8,896 bases of DNA from CAYQQJ01 sp964419935 (GCA_964419935.1 CAYQQJ010000059.1:1-8896); one strand, 5' to 3'; shown: positions 1 to 6,429, numbered from the stretch's first letter. Notes: generated from the letters alone by a model not told the origin. Translations and numbers: made by a program.

Positions 1-86
1 CGATCATCGACCGGGTGATCCACCACTCACACATCTTTATGCTGGGAGGAGAGAGTTATCGACTGAAGCAAAAAACGACCAACTAG
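1..86 (+). CDS. istB: IstB-type ATPase of an IS21-family element, C-terminal fragment (cut by window edge)
   Basis: Reading from base 3, the frame gives IIDRVIHHSHIFMLGGESYR followed by LKQKTTN and a TAG stop at 84-86. The pattern IIDR-hhHHSH-hh-h-G-SYRL is the usual extreme C-terminus of IstB, the AAA+ helper ATPase that works with the IstA transposase of IS21-family elements. The Walker motifs and the istA gene would lie upstream, outside the window. The identification rests on about 27 residues, but they are distinctive, and the terminal repeats just downstream agree with it. Whether the full gene is intact cannot be seen. Confidence 0.85.
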   Translation, partial: IIDRVIHHSHIFMLGGESYRLKQKTTN

Positions 87-96
87 ACGACGAACG

Positions 97-140
97 GTGG
101 GTCAATCTTATTGGCCAAAAGTGGGTCAAAATAGATGGCC
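97..140 (+). repeat. Paired terminal repeats of the IS21-type right end
   Basis: Two 20-bp direct copies, 97-116 and 121-140, begin at a 24-bp interval. They share GTGGGTCAA at the left and TGGCC at the right (15 of 20 positions equal by eye). Repeated terminal motifs of this sort are the presumed transposase-binding sites in IS21-family elements. Confidence 0.7.
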
Positions 141-147
141 ATTGACA

Positions 148-329
148 GTTATCAAGCCAGCATGAAAGTTCGCAAGAGCATCGAGGAGGGCTTTGGTTGG
201 GGGAAGACGATTGGCTTGATTCGGCAGGTAAAAGTGCGCGGACTGGACCGAGTAAATGCCGTCTTTAATATGACGTTTATTGGGTGGAATCTCACCCGAA
301 TGGTCAATTTACAGGAGCAATCCGCCTGA
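148..329 (+). pseudogene. Truncated IS5-type DDE transposase (C-terminal remnant)
   Basis: The frame encodes about 60 residues including RKSIEEGFGWGKTIGLIRQV, then VRGLDRV and a WNLTRMVNL tail, ending in TGA at 327-329. The RK-IEE-FGWGK-IG-IRQ-VRG block is the C-terminal catalytic-E region common to many IS5-type transposases. The two other catalytic acidic residues and the whole N-terminus are missing, cut off where the IS21-type end begins. An ATG at 135 lies inside the IS21 end and is preceded directly by TAG, so it is an accidental start. The product cannot be functional. Confidence 0.85.
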
Positions 330-470
330 TGGGCGGAGAAGGCGGGAAATCTTCCGAAATTCCAGCAATATCTGCGTAATATTTGACTAAATAGGCATTG
401 TTTTCCGCACTTTTTATGAATTTCTGCAGTCAGGTGGAAAACCCGGTGCTTATTTCAACAGCCTGTTAAC
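148..470 (+). mobile_element. Remnant right part of an IS5-type insertion sequence
   Basis: It comprises the transposase remnant plus about 140 bp of non-coding terminus. The terminus reaches TATTTCAACAGCCTGTTAAC at 451-470, whose reverse complement (GTTAACAGGCTGTTGAAATA) resembles the inverted repeat that opens many IS5-family elements. The exact outer boundary is uncertain by several bases because the partner end is lost. No other gene is visible in 330-470. Confidence 0.6.
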
Positions 471-494
471 GGTACAAAGCAACCCAACGAGGTC

Positions 495-959
495 TTGCGG
501 ATATCACGAGTGAAGGCGGTAGCCCCTACAGAATCTATTGAGCGACAGATCGGCAAAATGCATAAACTCTCCACAGTAGCCTCCCGTGGCGGCGTGGCCC
601 TTTCTGTTGTAGGGCTGGGCATCGCGTGCAACCAGATTGCTAATACGGATAACCAACACGAGAAGAATGAGATTTTTGTTGAGACGGTGGGTGGATTGGC
701 GGGCGGAGCCGGCTTTGCGTTCGGCGCCGCAGTAACCTTGTTTTTTGTCACTACACCAGTTGGCTGGATTGCGGCATTGGCCATTGCTGCTGGCGGCGTT
801 CTAAGTAGCTACGCAGTTGGCAGCTATGCGAGGAAACTATATGACCGGAACGGCAATGAAGTTGACTTTGTCGGGATGACGGGCGTGGATGCGATTTGTT
901 CAAACACCTCTACTCGAACTCTACCGTTAATTTCTAGTAACATGCTTTCGGCTATGTAA
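495..959 (+). pseudogene. Glycine-rich membrane-inserting protein, probably the C-terminal part of a truncated effector/toxin
   Basis: The 154-residue frame starts only at a TTG without a convincing ribosome binding site, and it stays open back into the IS remnant (to base 420). An internal ATG at 558 (residue 22) is another possible start. It has a hydrophobic stretch around residues 32-45 and a long one around 65-110 that is full of Gly and Ala and broken by TTPVGW. These are joined by a charged NQHEKNEIFVE segment. The tail, from KLYDRNGNEVDFVGMTGVDA, is polar. A helical hairpin of this kind occurs in membrane-acting effectors, but I cannot name a family. The position against an IS end suggests the N-terminal part was removed. 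It could instead be an intact small membrane protein with a TTG or ATG start. Confidence 0.5.
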
Positions 960-987
960 ATCGCGGAGCTTTCCGGGAATCAAAGAT

Positions 988-1377
988 ATGCTCGACATCA
1001 TCTCAATTGCGTTTGCGACGATAATTGGTCTTATATTATGCATTTCGTTCTTTGCCTACCCCCTGTGGGTTTTCCTCCACCACCTATTACTGAAACGACT
1101 TGATCACCTTCTGTTTATAGAGCCATACTTCACTAAAGAGGAGCGCCTTAACTACCTGGTTTGGCCACTGAGTTATCTCAAATCGATGAACTACATCGGC
1201 CTTATTGCAGTACCGCGCATCGCGAAGCGCAAGCGCTTTAAAGGCTTTGATTCTCCGTTACCTGTGAGCGAAAAGGTAGTCATCCTTTGTAAAATCGAAT
1301 TTGCTTTGATGCTGGCAGGCGCAATGACATTTATAGTACTTGTGTTGTTTATGATGTTAACGTTCTGGTTGATCTAG
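988..1377 (+). CDS. Small two-helix membrane protein, possible immunity partner
   Basis: The product has 129 residues and is not a recognised family. A strong hydrophobic helix spans about residues 4-31, and a second spans about 103-129 and ends the protein. The 70-residue loop between them is rich in basic and aromatic residues (KRLDHLL, RLNYLVWPLSYLKSMNYIGL, RIAKRKRFKGF), which suggests it faces the cytoplasm. The ATG lies 28 bp after the stop of the preceding glycine-rich gene on the same strand, so the two may be co-transcribed. The ribosome binding site is weak (CGGGA about 9 bp upstream). A small polytopic protein right behind a membrane-inserting one is the layout expected of an effector-immunity pair, but this is inference. 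Its codon use looks more AT-rich than the flagellar genes. Confidence 0.6.
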   Translation: MLDIISIAFATIIGLILCISFFAYPLWVFLHHLLLKRLDHLLFIEPYFTKEERLNYLVWPLSYLKSMNYIGLIAVPRIAKRKRFKGFDSPLPVSEKVVILCKIEFALMLAGAMTFIVLVLFMMLTFWLI

Positions 1378-1518
1378 CGCGGGCGTCAGTAACTTGATTA
1401 GTCAGAAAAGTTAGATGCCAAGCCTTTTCGGGATGGAGATGTTGCGGGCTTCTTTTGTTTCTGGTTTACGTTCTGAGCCTTATAACTGCTTTGACCTATT
1501 TGACTCACTCTAATTCCT
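1378..1518. other. Intergenic stretch without a gene
   Basis: No coding frame of note. A weak terminator-like arrangement is present: AAGCC at 1420-1424 can pair with GGCTT at 1447-1451, which is followed by the T-rich CTTTTGTTT. The 22-base loop makes it doubtful. The rest of 1378-2048 is occupied by the repeats and promoter listed separately. Confidence 0.4.
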
Positions 1519-1695
1519 CGTAGGGCGAAAAAGCTTCAAGCGCCTTCCGCCATTATGGGATGATCCATCTGCAAGTCTCGTATTGCCCCCCCCCAAAAAA
1601 AGGTTAAAAAGCGATCAGTCGGTTTTGCCATATTCGCCATAGCGGGGTCGCGACGAAAGTGATGTCGGAAGGCGCTTGACGCTTTTTCGACCTAC
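1519..1695. repeat. 177-bp inverted-repeat (MITE-like) element
   Basis: The left arm (1519-1554) and right arm (1660-1695) are inverted copies of one another, about 32 of 36 positions matching. They share GGAAGGCGCTTGA-GCTTTTTCG-CCTACG, with the ends CGTAGG outward. The interior, about 105 bp, has no gene. It contains nine C followed by seven A (1586-1601). Single copies of the same arm occur at 7157-7194 and 8823-8851, so this is a dispersed family. It may be a non-autonomous mobile element or a paired REP-type unit. Confidence 0.7.
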
Positions 1696-1708
1696 GGTGG
1701 GCGTCGCG

Positions 1709-1786
1709 TAGGGTGGGCACCGCCCACCGTTAGTCATGATTGTGAATGGTGCGGGTATTGATCATTGGTGGGCAGTGCCCACCCTA
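1709..1786. repeat. REP-like palindrome pair in inverted orientation
   Basis: Two 20-bp palindromic units lie head to head: 1709-1728 and 1767-1786. Each forms GGTGGGC/GCCCACC with a 3-base loop (ACC or AGT). The reverse complement of the second equals the first at 19 of 20 positions. The 38 bp between them shows nothing else. Paired palindromes of this type are typical of REP/BIME elements between bacterial genes. Confidence 0.7.
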
Positions 1787-1825
1787 TGGGTCCGTGGCAA
1801 AACCTTACGTAGCCCATTATGCTGC

Positions 1826-1853
1826 TTTTCCCTTTTCCCTTTTCCCTTTTCCC
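1826..1853 (+). repeat. Heptanucleotide tandem array, (TTTTCCC)4
   Basis: Four perfect consecutive 7-bp units. On the minus strand the unit is GGGAAAA. The same unit recurs at 8728-8741 and in degenerate form in the arms at 6430-6461 and 6577-6608. Confidence 0.9.
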
Positions 1854-1864
1854 TTGATCCTATA

Positions 1865-1899
1865 CTTGCAGCTTGCAGCTTGCAGCTTGCAGCTTGCAG
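1865..1899 (+). repeat. Heptanucleotide tandem array, (CTTGCAG)5
   Basis: Five perfect consecutive 7-bp units ending 30 bp before the -35 element of the fliC promoter. On the minus strand, phased as GCTGCAA, it matches the GCnnCAA heptads found after fliS (7078-7091) and over the end of the fliT-like gene (8696-8716). Confidence 0.9.
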
Positions 1900-1929
1900 C
1901 TTTTCAACAGCTTCTTTCCAAATTTTTTC

Positions 1930-1956
1930 TAAAGTTAATCTTGACACCGCCGAAAG
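1930..1956 (+). promoter_or_regulatory. Sigma-28 (FliA) promoter of fliC
   Basis: TAAAGTTA at 1930-1937, an 11-base spacer, then GCCGAAAG at 1949-1956. This fits the flagellar sigma-28 consensus TAAAGTTT-N11-GCCGATAA with ideal spacing. Transcription would start near 1963-1965, giving a leader of about 85 bases before the fliC ATG. The 5' repeats lie just upstream of the promoter and not inside the transcript. Confidence 0.88.
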
Positions 1957-2048
1957 CATTCTTGAGTCGCTCTTTTTGGAGCTATCGGTTGCGGCTGGCA
2001 TGGGCTGGCGAGCAATCTCACAATCGATTCCAGGTTAGGAGATTAACC

Positions 2049-3734
2049 ATGGCACTAGTAATAAACACCAACGTATCTTCGTTGAATGCCCAGCGTCAGC
2101 TGACCAACTCACAGTCAGCCCTGAATACAGCTATGGAGCGCCTGTCCTCGGGTCAGCGCATCAACTCAGCTGCAGACGACGCTGCCGGCTTGGCAATTTC
2201 CAACCGTCAGTCTGCCCAAATTCGCGGTCTGGACCAGGCGGTACGTAACGCCAACGACGGCATCTCCCTGATTCAAACAGCGGAAGGTGCACTGTCTGAA
2301 ACCACCAACATCCTGCAGCGTATGCGCGAGCTGGCCGTGCAGTCCGCGAACGGTATCTACTCCGCCGCTGACCGTGAAACCTTGGACCGCGAAGTTCAGG
2401 ACCTTAAGGAAGAGATTGACCGTATCTCTGAATCCACCAGTTTCAACGGCCAGAACATTCTTGATGGTTCTTTGGGTGATATTTCATTGCAGGTGGGAGC
2501 TCAGGCGAATCAAACGATTAACTTGAATATTGCCGAAACCTCTACCAGTACATTGGGTGGTGTGCGTGGCGATGTTACCGGCACCGAAACTGACCTTAGT
2601 ACGACATTCGCCGGCACCTTTGTTAAGATTAACGGACAGGAGATTGATTCGACCACATTGACATCCGCACTTGATACAGCGACCACGGCCGAGGAATTCT
2701 TGAGCGCCATTAATTCGAGCATAGAGGGCGTCGAAGCATCGGCTTTTGTTGAAGTTACTGCGGCGGGTGTGGGTAGTGGTAACACCACAGCTACTGCGTT
2801 TGAGTTTGAGTTGACTGGACTCGATGGTGAAAGTCAAAGCTTCTCGATATCCGGAACAGCGAATCTGCAGGAGTTGGCGGAAAAGATTACTTCACAAACT
2901 GACGGTGCTGTTGTTGCGTCGATTAACGAGGGCGGAAAGCTTGTCTTGGGTGCTCAAGATGCAGGCAAGATCACCGTAACGACTGAAGGAGAGTCAGGTT
3001 TTGCAGCTGCTGCCACAGCAGATTTTAGCCTAATCCTTAATGATACTAATGCAGCGAACGGCAACGATATTACTATTGAGTATGATGATGCTGCGGATGC
3101 CGCTATTCTGGGTTTGGATGCGCGTACTAGCGACACGGTGACGGCTGCTGCGGCCGCCAAAGCGGATGCGGCAGCGGATGCACTTACTGCTGGAGAAATG
3201 CTCATTAATGGCATCGAAGTAGGTATATCAGCTAGCGAAAGTGCAGCCGATAAGGTCAAGGCGATCAACTCTGTGTCGGACCAAACAGGTGTCTTTGCAA
3301 CTGAGGCCGCCGGTGTAATCTCATTGCAGAGCAAGGAGGAAATATCGGTTAGTTATACAACCGCTGATGGTGAAGCTAAAGTTGGTATACAAGCGACAAA
3401 CAGCAGTGAATTCATCGGCGACACTCTCGCCACAGTCGACATCTCAACCGCTGAAGGCGCCCAAAAAGCCATCGACACCATTGACCAGGCTCTGGAACAA
3501 GTGAACAACACTCGCTCTGGTCTGGGTGCTGCCAACAACCGCTTGGACTTCACTGTATCCAACCTGATGAACATCTCTGAGAACACCTCAGCAGCACGTT
3601 CACGAACCATGGATGCGGACTTTGCAGCGGAAACAGCCGCGCTGAGCCGGGCTCAGGTACTGCAGCAGGCATCACAAGCAATGCTGGCTCAGGCCAACGC
3701 CAAGCCTCAGCAAGTGCTGTCCTTGCTTCAGTAA
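2049..3734 (+). CDS. fliC: Flagellin, filament subunit
   Basis: The 561-residue flagellin is exported through the flagellar type III channel and polymerises into the filament. The N-terminal D0/D1 domain (about residues 1-150) begins MALVINTNVSSLNAQRQL. It carries LSSGQRINSAADDAAGLAI and the LQRMRELAVQSANG helix (about 86-99), the conserved region contacted by TLR5 in related flagellins. The C-terminal D1/D0 domain is the last 90 or so residues and ends ANAKPQQVLSLLQ. The middle, about residues 170-465, is a variable surface domain rich in Ala, Thr and Ser, with two flagellin-IN-like motifs (INGQEID at about 194 and INGIEVG at about 386). The ATG at 2049 is chosen because it gives the canonical flagellin N-terminus and has AGGAGA at 2037-2042. 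The frame is open further upstream, but that part is translated repeat. A sigma-28 promoter lies upstream. No stop or frameshift was seen. Confidence 0.97.
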   Translation: MALVINTNVSSLNAQRQLTNSQSALNTAMERLSSGQRINSAADDAAGLAISNRQSAQIRGLDQAVRNANDGISLIQTAEGALSETTNILQRMRELAVQSANGIYSAADRETLDREVQDLKEEIDRISESTSFNGQNILDGSLGDISLQVGAQANQTINLNIAETSTSTLGGVRGDVTGTETDLSTTFAGTFVKINGQEIDSTTLTSALDTATTAEEFLSAINSSIEGVEASAFVEVTAAGVGSGNTTATAFEFELTGLDGESQSFSISGTANLQELAEKITSQTDGAVVASINEGGKLVLGAQDAGKITVTTEGESGFAAAATADFSLILNDTNAANGNDITIEYDDAADAAILGLDARTSDTVTAAAAAKADAAADALTAGEMLINGIEVGISASESAADKVKAINSVSDQTGVFATEAAGVISLQSKEEISVSYTTADGEAKVGIQATNSSEFIGDTLATVDISTAEGAQKAIDTIDQALEQVNNTRSGLGAANNRLDFTVSNLMNISENTSAARSRTMDADFAAETAALSRAQVLQQASQAMLAQANAKPQQVLSLLQ

Positions 3735-3746
3735 TGAAGTCGGGTG

Positions 3747-3765
3747 ATTGAGTGACTAGCTCAAT
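3747..3765 (+). other. Small stem-loop after fliC
   Basis: ATTGAG at 3747-3752 pairs with CTCAAT at 3760-3765 around a 7-base loop. No U-tract follows, so a terminator function is unlikely. It may act as a 3' end stabiliser. Confidence 0.35.
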
Positions 3766-3792
3766 ACATAGCCAGGACAGATATTAGGCGAG

Positions 3793-3818
3793 AGGCCGGT
3801 GGGGAAACCCTCCGGCCT
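3793..3818 (+). terminator. Strong hairpin between fliC and flaG, possible terminator or attenuator
   Basis: AGGCCGG at 3793-3799 pairs with CCGGCCT at 3812-3818. After one T-T mismatch, a further GGG/CCC closes a GAAA tetraloop. The stem is very stable, but the following bases (GTATTGCTTCTGT) are only moderately T-rich. It probably ends or trims most of the abundant fliC message while letting some transcription through to flaG, which has no clear promoter of its own (inference). Confidence 0.6.
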
Positions 3819-3857
3819 GTATTGCTTCTGTCTGCGTTATAAAAAGAGGAAATACCC

Positions 3858-4286
3858 ATGAATGAAGTAAGTCAAACACAGAGGGCTGCACAGGTAGTAG
3901 TCGGTGCTGCTTCTTCACAGGGGGCTGCCAAACAAACGGCGCAGCTTACACCAACGCATTCTGACGTCCGCGCCGGCAATAACTTGCCGCCTGTTGCGGA
4001 AACATCTGTCGGCACTATCCAGGAAAATACGGGCAAAGCCGTTCCCGCTGCCGTTGATCACCAGGAAAAACTGGAATCCGCCGTGGCTTCTTTAAACGAT
4101 TTTATCCAGTCTGTTCAGCGTGATTTGAACTTTTCCATTGATGAAGAGCTGGATAAGACTATTATCAAGGTAATTGATTCTGTTTCTGGCGACCTGATTC
4201 GACAGATTCCGGAAGACGTGTTTCTGGAGCTGGCACGAAACTTGATAGATCGGGGTGAGCTTCAGTTAATTGATGAGCTTAGCTAA
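3858..4286 (+). CDS. flaG: FlaG family flagellar protein
   Basis: The 142-residue protein has the FlaG family pattern. The first 70 residues or so are low-complexity, rich in Ala, Gln and Thr, and probably disordered. The conserved C-terminal part runs from about residue 75 with LNDFIQSVQRDLNFSIDEEL and then VIKVIDS-like and GDLIRQIPEDVFLELARNL segments. FlaG is linked to filament length and polar flagellin filaments in several gammaproteobacteria and epsilonproteobacteria, and its exact biochemical role is not settled. The ATG has GAGGAA at 3846-3851. It lies 123 bp after fliC with a strong hairpin in between, and 87 bp before fliD, so it may be expressed by read-through from fliC. Confidence 0.93.
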   Translation: MNEVSQTQRAAQVVVGAASSQGAAKQTAQLTPTHSDVRAGNNLPPVAETSVGTIQENTGKAVPAAVDHQEKLESAVASLNDFIQSVQRDLNFSIDEELDKTIIKVIDSVSGDLIRQIPEDVFLELARNLIDRGELQLIDELS

Positions 4287-4312
4287 GGGGTATCACGAAT
4301 CGGTAGCTAAGC
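4277..4312 (+). repeat. 9-bp inverted repeat straddling the flaG stop codon
   Basis: GCTTAGCTA at 4277-4285 and TAGCTAAGC at 4304-4312 are perfect reverse complements separated by 18 bases. The left arm includes most of the flaG stop codon. No U-tract follows. It could form an RNA hairpin in the flaG-fliD message, or be a protein-binding dyad. Confidence 0.5.
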
Positions 4313-4373
4313 TAAGTACGCCAGTTAAAACCATATTGCGCATCGCCAGGGTATCCCACGCTTGGGAGAAAGT

Positions 4374-6422
4374 ATGAGTACTATAGACAACAATATCATT
4401 TCGTCCATTGGTGCAGGCTCTGGAATAGACACCAAAGCCCTGGTCAAGCAATTGACGGAAATTGAAGGCGCCGCCAAACAGAACCGCATTGATAGCTCAC
4501 GCGAGCAAACCGAGGCGCAAATATCCGACTTCGGCTTGCTGAAAAGCGCGCTCTATACCTTCCAGAGTTCTCTCAAAGCCCTGGCAGACCCTGAAGGGCT
4601 GTTCAGCAAAACCGCCGCATTTACGGATACTGACACCATAGTGCCGGAGAAGCTTGGTACGGATGTTGAGACCGGCACCTATTCGCTGCGCGTGCTGGAC
4701 ACAGCCCAAGCGCAATCCGTTTCCTCTGCTATGAGTTTTGCCGAACTGACGGACACCGTGGGGCAGGGTGAGCTGACCTTTAGACTGGGAAGCTGGGATG
4801 AAGCCGCAGGCAGCTTTACCGCTAATGCTGGCGAGGACTCCCATACCATTGTCATTGACGAGAGCAATAACACGCTCACTGGCTTGCGGGATGCCATCAA
4901 CAAGGCCGATTTCGGTGTGCAGGCCAGCATTGTTAACGACGGCACTGGTTACAAGCTATTGATGACCGCACCGTCTGGCGCGTCCAACGAACTGGAAGTC
5001 CAGGTTGCCGAAGCCGAAGGCTCTGTCGGTCTTTCCCGCTTCGCGTTCAGTGAGGGTAACCAGCAGTTGAATGCCACCCAGGAAGGTAAAGACGCGCAAA
5101 TCGAAATCAATGGCTTGCTGGTGACTCGCAGTACCAATGAGATTGATGATGTGGTCGAGGGTTTCTCGTTCAGTTTGGTTAAGCCTGATCCGGACCAGAC
5201 GGTGACGGTGACCATCACTGACGATAAAGCCTACGCCGAGCAGAAAATCCGCGAATTTGTCGCTGCCTATAACCAGTTTTTGGAAGACGTAAAGCCGGCG
5301 TTCGAAACGGGTTTGAAGAAAAAGGAAACAGAGGAAGGCGAAGAGGAAGTGCCGGAAAAAGGCTCCCTGGCCACGGATTCTTTGGCCAAGTCTGTAATAT
5401 CCCAAATGCGTACCATGATTTCCAATGCCGTACCTGGGTTGCCGGGGGAGGGTTTTACCGCACTTACTCACTTGGGTATCCGCACCGAACGTGACGGTAC
5501 CCTCAGCATTGAAGAAAAATATTTACGCTCGGCGATTGACGAGCATTACGACCTGGTGCAGGAGCTGTTCACCGCCGGCAGCTCTTCCAGTACATCCGGT
5601 ATAACCATCAGCAGTTCTCATGCATCCACGGTTTCCGGCAGCTTTGACGTTGTGATAACCCAGCCGCCGGAGAAGGGGCAATTGGCTACCAGCGCCAGTG
5701 GCGTTAGCCTGGATACCACCGGTAAAGACTATTCCTTTGACATCACCGTGGACGGCGTAACAGCGTCTACCATTAGCCTGCCAAGCGATAAGACTTACAG
5801 CTCCAAAGGTGCAATGGCAGAAGATCTGCAGTCTCTTATCAACGCGGACAGCGCATTGAAAGGCGTTAGAGCGTCCGTGGTGGTTGCCTATGATGCAGGC
5901 AGCGATGCATTCACCTTCACCTCCAATCAATACGGCAGCGCGTCCACAGTTGCGTTTGCCAATGCCAGTGCCGATTTCAATGCAGATTTCGGTATAGACG
6001 CCGCCGTAGCCACTGCGGGTAAAGACGTTCAGGGCACCGTGGACGGCGTGGAGGCTTTGGGAATTGGCAACGGCTTGCTGCCGCCGGGTGGTTCCAGAGC
6101 CTATGGTTTGACCTTCAGCGTTACAGGTGAGGCCACGTCCGGCACCGTTAACTATACCCGTGGCTTTGCTGGTGAAATGTCTGGCATGATCGACCGTTTC
6201 CAAAAGTCAGACGGTATCATTGGCGCGCGCACAGCTACCCTGGAAGACCGCCTGGAAACACTGGATACCGACCAGAAAAGACATGACAGCCGCATGAGCG
6301 CATTTCACGACCGCATGCTGCAACAGTTCATCGCCATGGAAAATATTCTGAACGGCCTGAACTCCTCTGGCGGCTATCTGGAAAACCTGATTGATACCTT
6401 GCCGTTTACGGCTAAGAAATGA
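4374..6422 (+). CDS. fliD: Flagellar filament cap protein FliD (hook-associated protein 2)
   Basis: The 682-residue protein caps the growing filament and guides flagellin folding. The N-terminal FliD domain has IGAGSGIDTKALVKQLTEIE at about residues 12-31, followed by a long heptad-type helix (SREQTEAQISDFGLLKSALY). The C-terminal helical domain is about residues 600-665 (GEMSGMIDRF then a DRLETLDTDQKRHDSRM helix). Two odd segments stand out: a highly charged Lys/Glu linker near 312-330, and a Ser/Thr-rich inserted domain from about 402 to 570 that contains a flagellin-IN-like VDGVTASTISLP stretch. At 682 residues it is clearly longer than the 470 or so of the E. coli and P. aeruginosa proteins. 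ATG 4374 is chosen because GGGAGA (4364-4369) sits right before it. A TTG at 4362 in the same frame lies inside the binding-site region and is unlikely. No clear promoter of its own was found. Confidence 0.95.
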   Translation: MSTIDNNIISSIGAGSGIDTKALVKQLTEIEGAAKQNRIDSSREQTEAQISDFGLLKSALYTFQSSLKALADPEGLFSKTAAFTDTDTIVPEKLGTDVETGTYSLRVLDTAQAQSVSSAMSFAELTDTVGQGELTFRLGSWDEAAGSFTANAGEDSHTIVIDESNNTLTGLRDAINKADFGVQASIVNDGTGYKLLMTAPSGASNELEVQVAEAEGSVGLSRFAFSEGNQQLNATQEGKDAQIEINGLLVTRSTNEIDDVVEGFSFSLVKPDPDQTVTVTITDDKAYAEQKIREFVAAYNQFLEDVKPAFETGLKKKETEEGEEEVPEKGSLATDSLAKSVISQMRTMISNAVPGLPGEGFTALTHLGIRTERDGTLSIEEKYLRSAIDEHYDLVQELFTAGSSSSTSGITISSSHASTVSGSFDVVITQPPEKGQLATSASGVSLDTTGKDYSFDITVDGVTASTISLPSDKTYSSKGAMAEDLQSLINADSALKGVRASVVVAYDAGSDAFTFTSNQYGSASTVAFANASADFNADFGIDAAVATAGKDVQGTVDGVEALGIGNGLLPPGGSRAYGLTFSVTGEATSGTVNYTRGFAGEMSGMIDRFQKSDGIIGARTATLEDRLETLDTDQKRHDSRMSAFHDRMLQQFIAMENILNGLNSSGGYLENLIDTLPFTAKK

Positions 6423-6429
6423 TGAAGAA

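Larger units (their letters stand above)
1..147 (+). mobile_element. Right end of an IS21-family insertion sequence
   Basis: The istB tail is followed by two spaced copies of a GTGGGTCAA-N8-GGCC-like terminal repeat (97-116 and 121-140), and then by ATTGACA. IS21-family elements typically begin TG and end CA and carry several such repeats at each end, so the outer boundary is placed at the CA of 146-147. The sequence directly beyond is the middle of another transposase gene, so this element seems to have inserted into an older IS. The left end and target duplication are outside the window. Confidence 0.75.

Noticed and set aside
455..784. 109-residue minus-strand frame opposite the effector-like gene
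   Set aside because: Rich in Pro, Ala and Thr as expected for the complement of a Gly/Ala-rich gene. No start signal or known motif.
1826..1899. Direct-repeat arrays considered as a CRISPR
   Set aside because: Units are 7 bp and directly adjacent with no spacers.
1746..2048. In-frame N-terminal extension of flagellin by 101 residues
   Set aside because: It translates REP and heptad repeats and the sigma-28 promoter itself. The ATG at 2049 has a good binding site and gives the canonical flagellin N-terminus.
2484..3610. Minus-strand open frames of 85-126 residues opposite fliC
   Set aside because: Shadows of the flagellin gene, with no ribosome binding site and no family features.
4497..6203. 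Several long minus-strand frames (up to 226 residues) opposite fliD
   Set aside because: Codon-bias shadows of the fliD reading frame. Compositions are odd and no motif was recognised.
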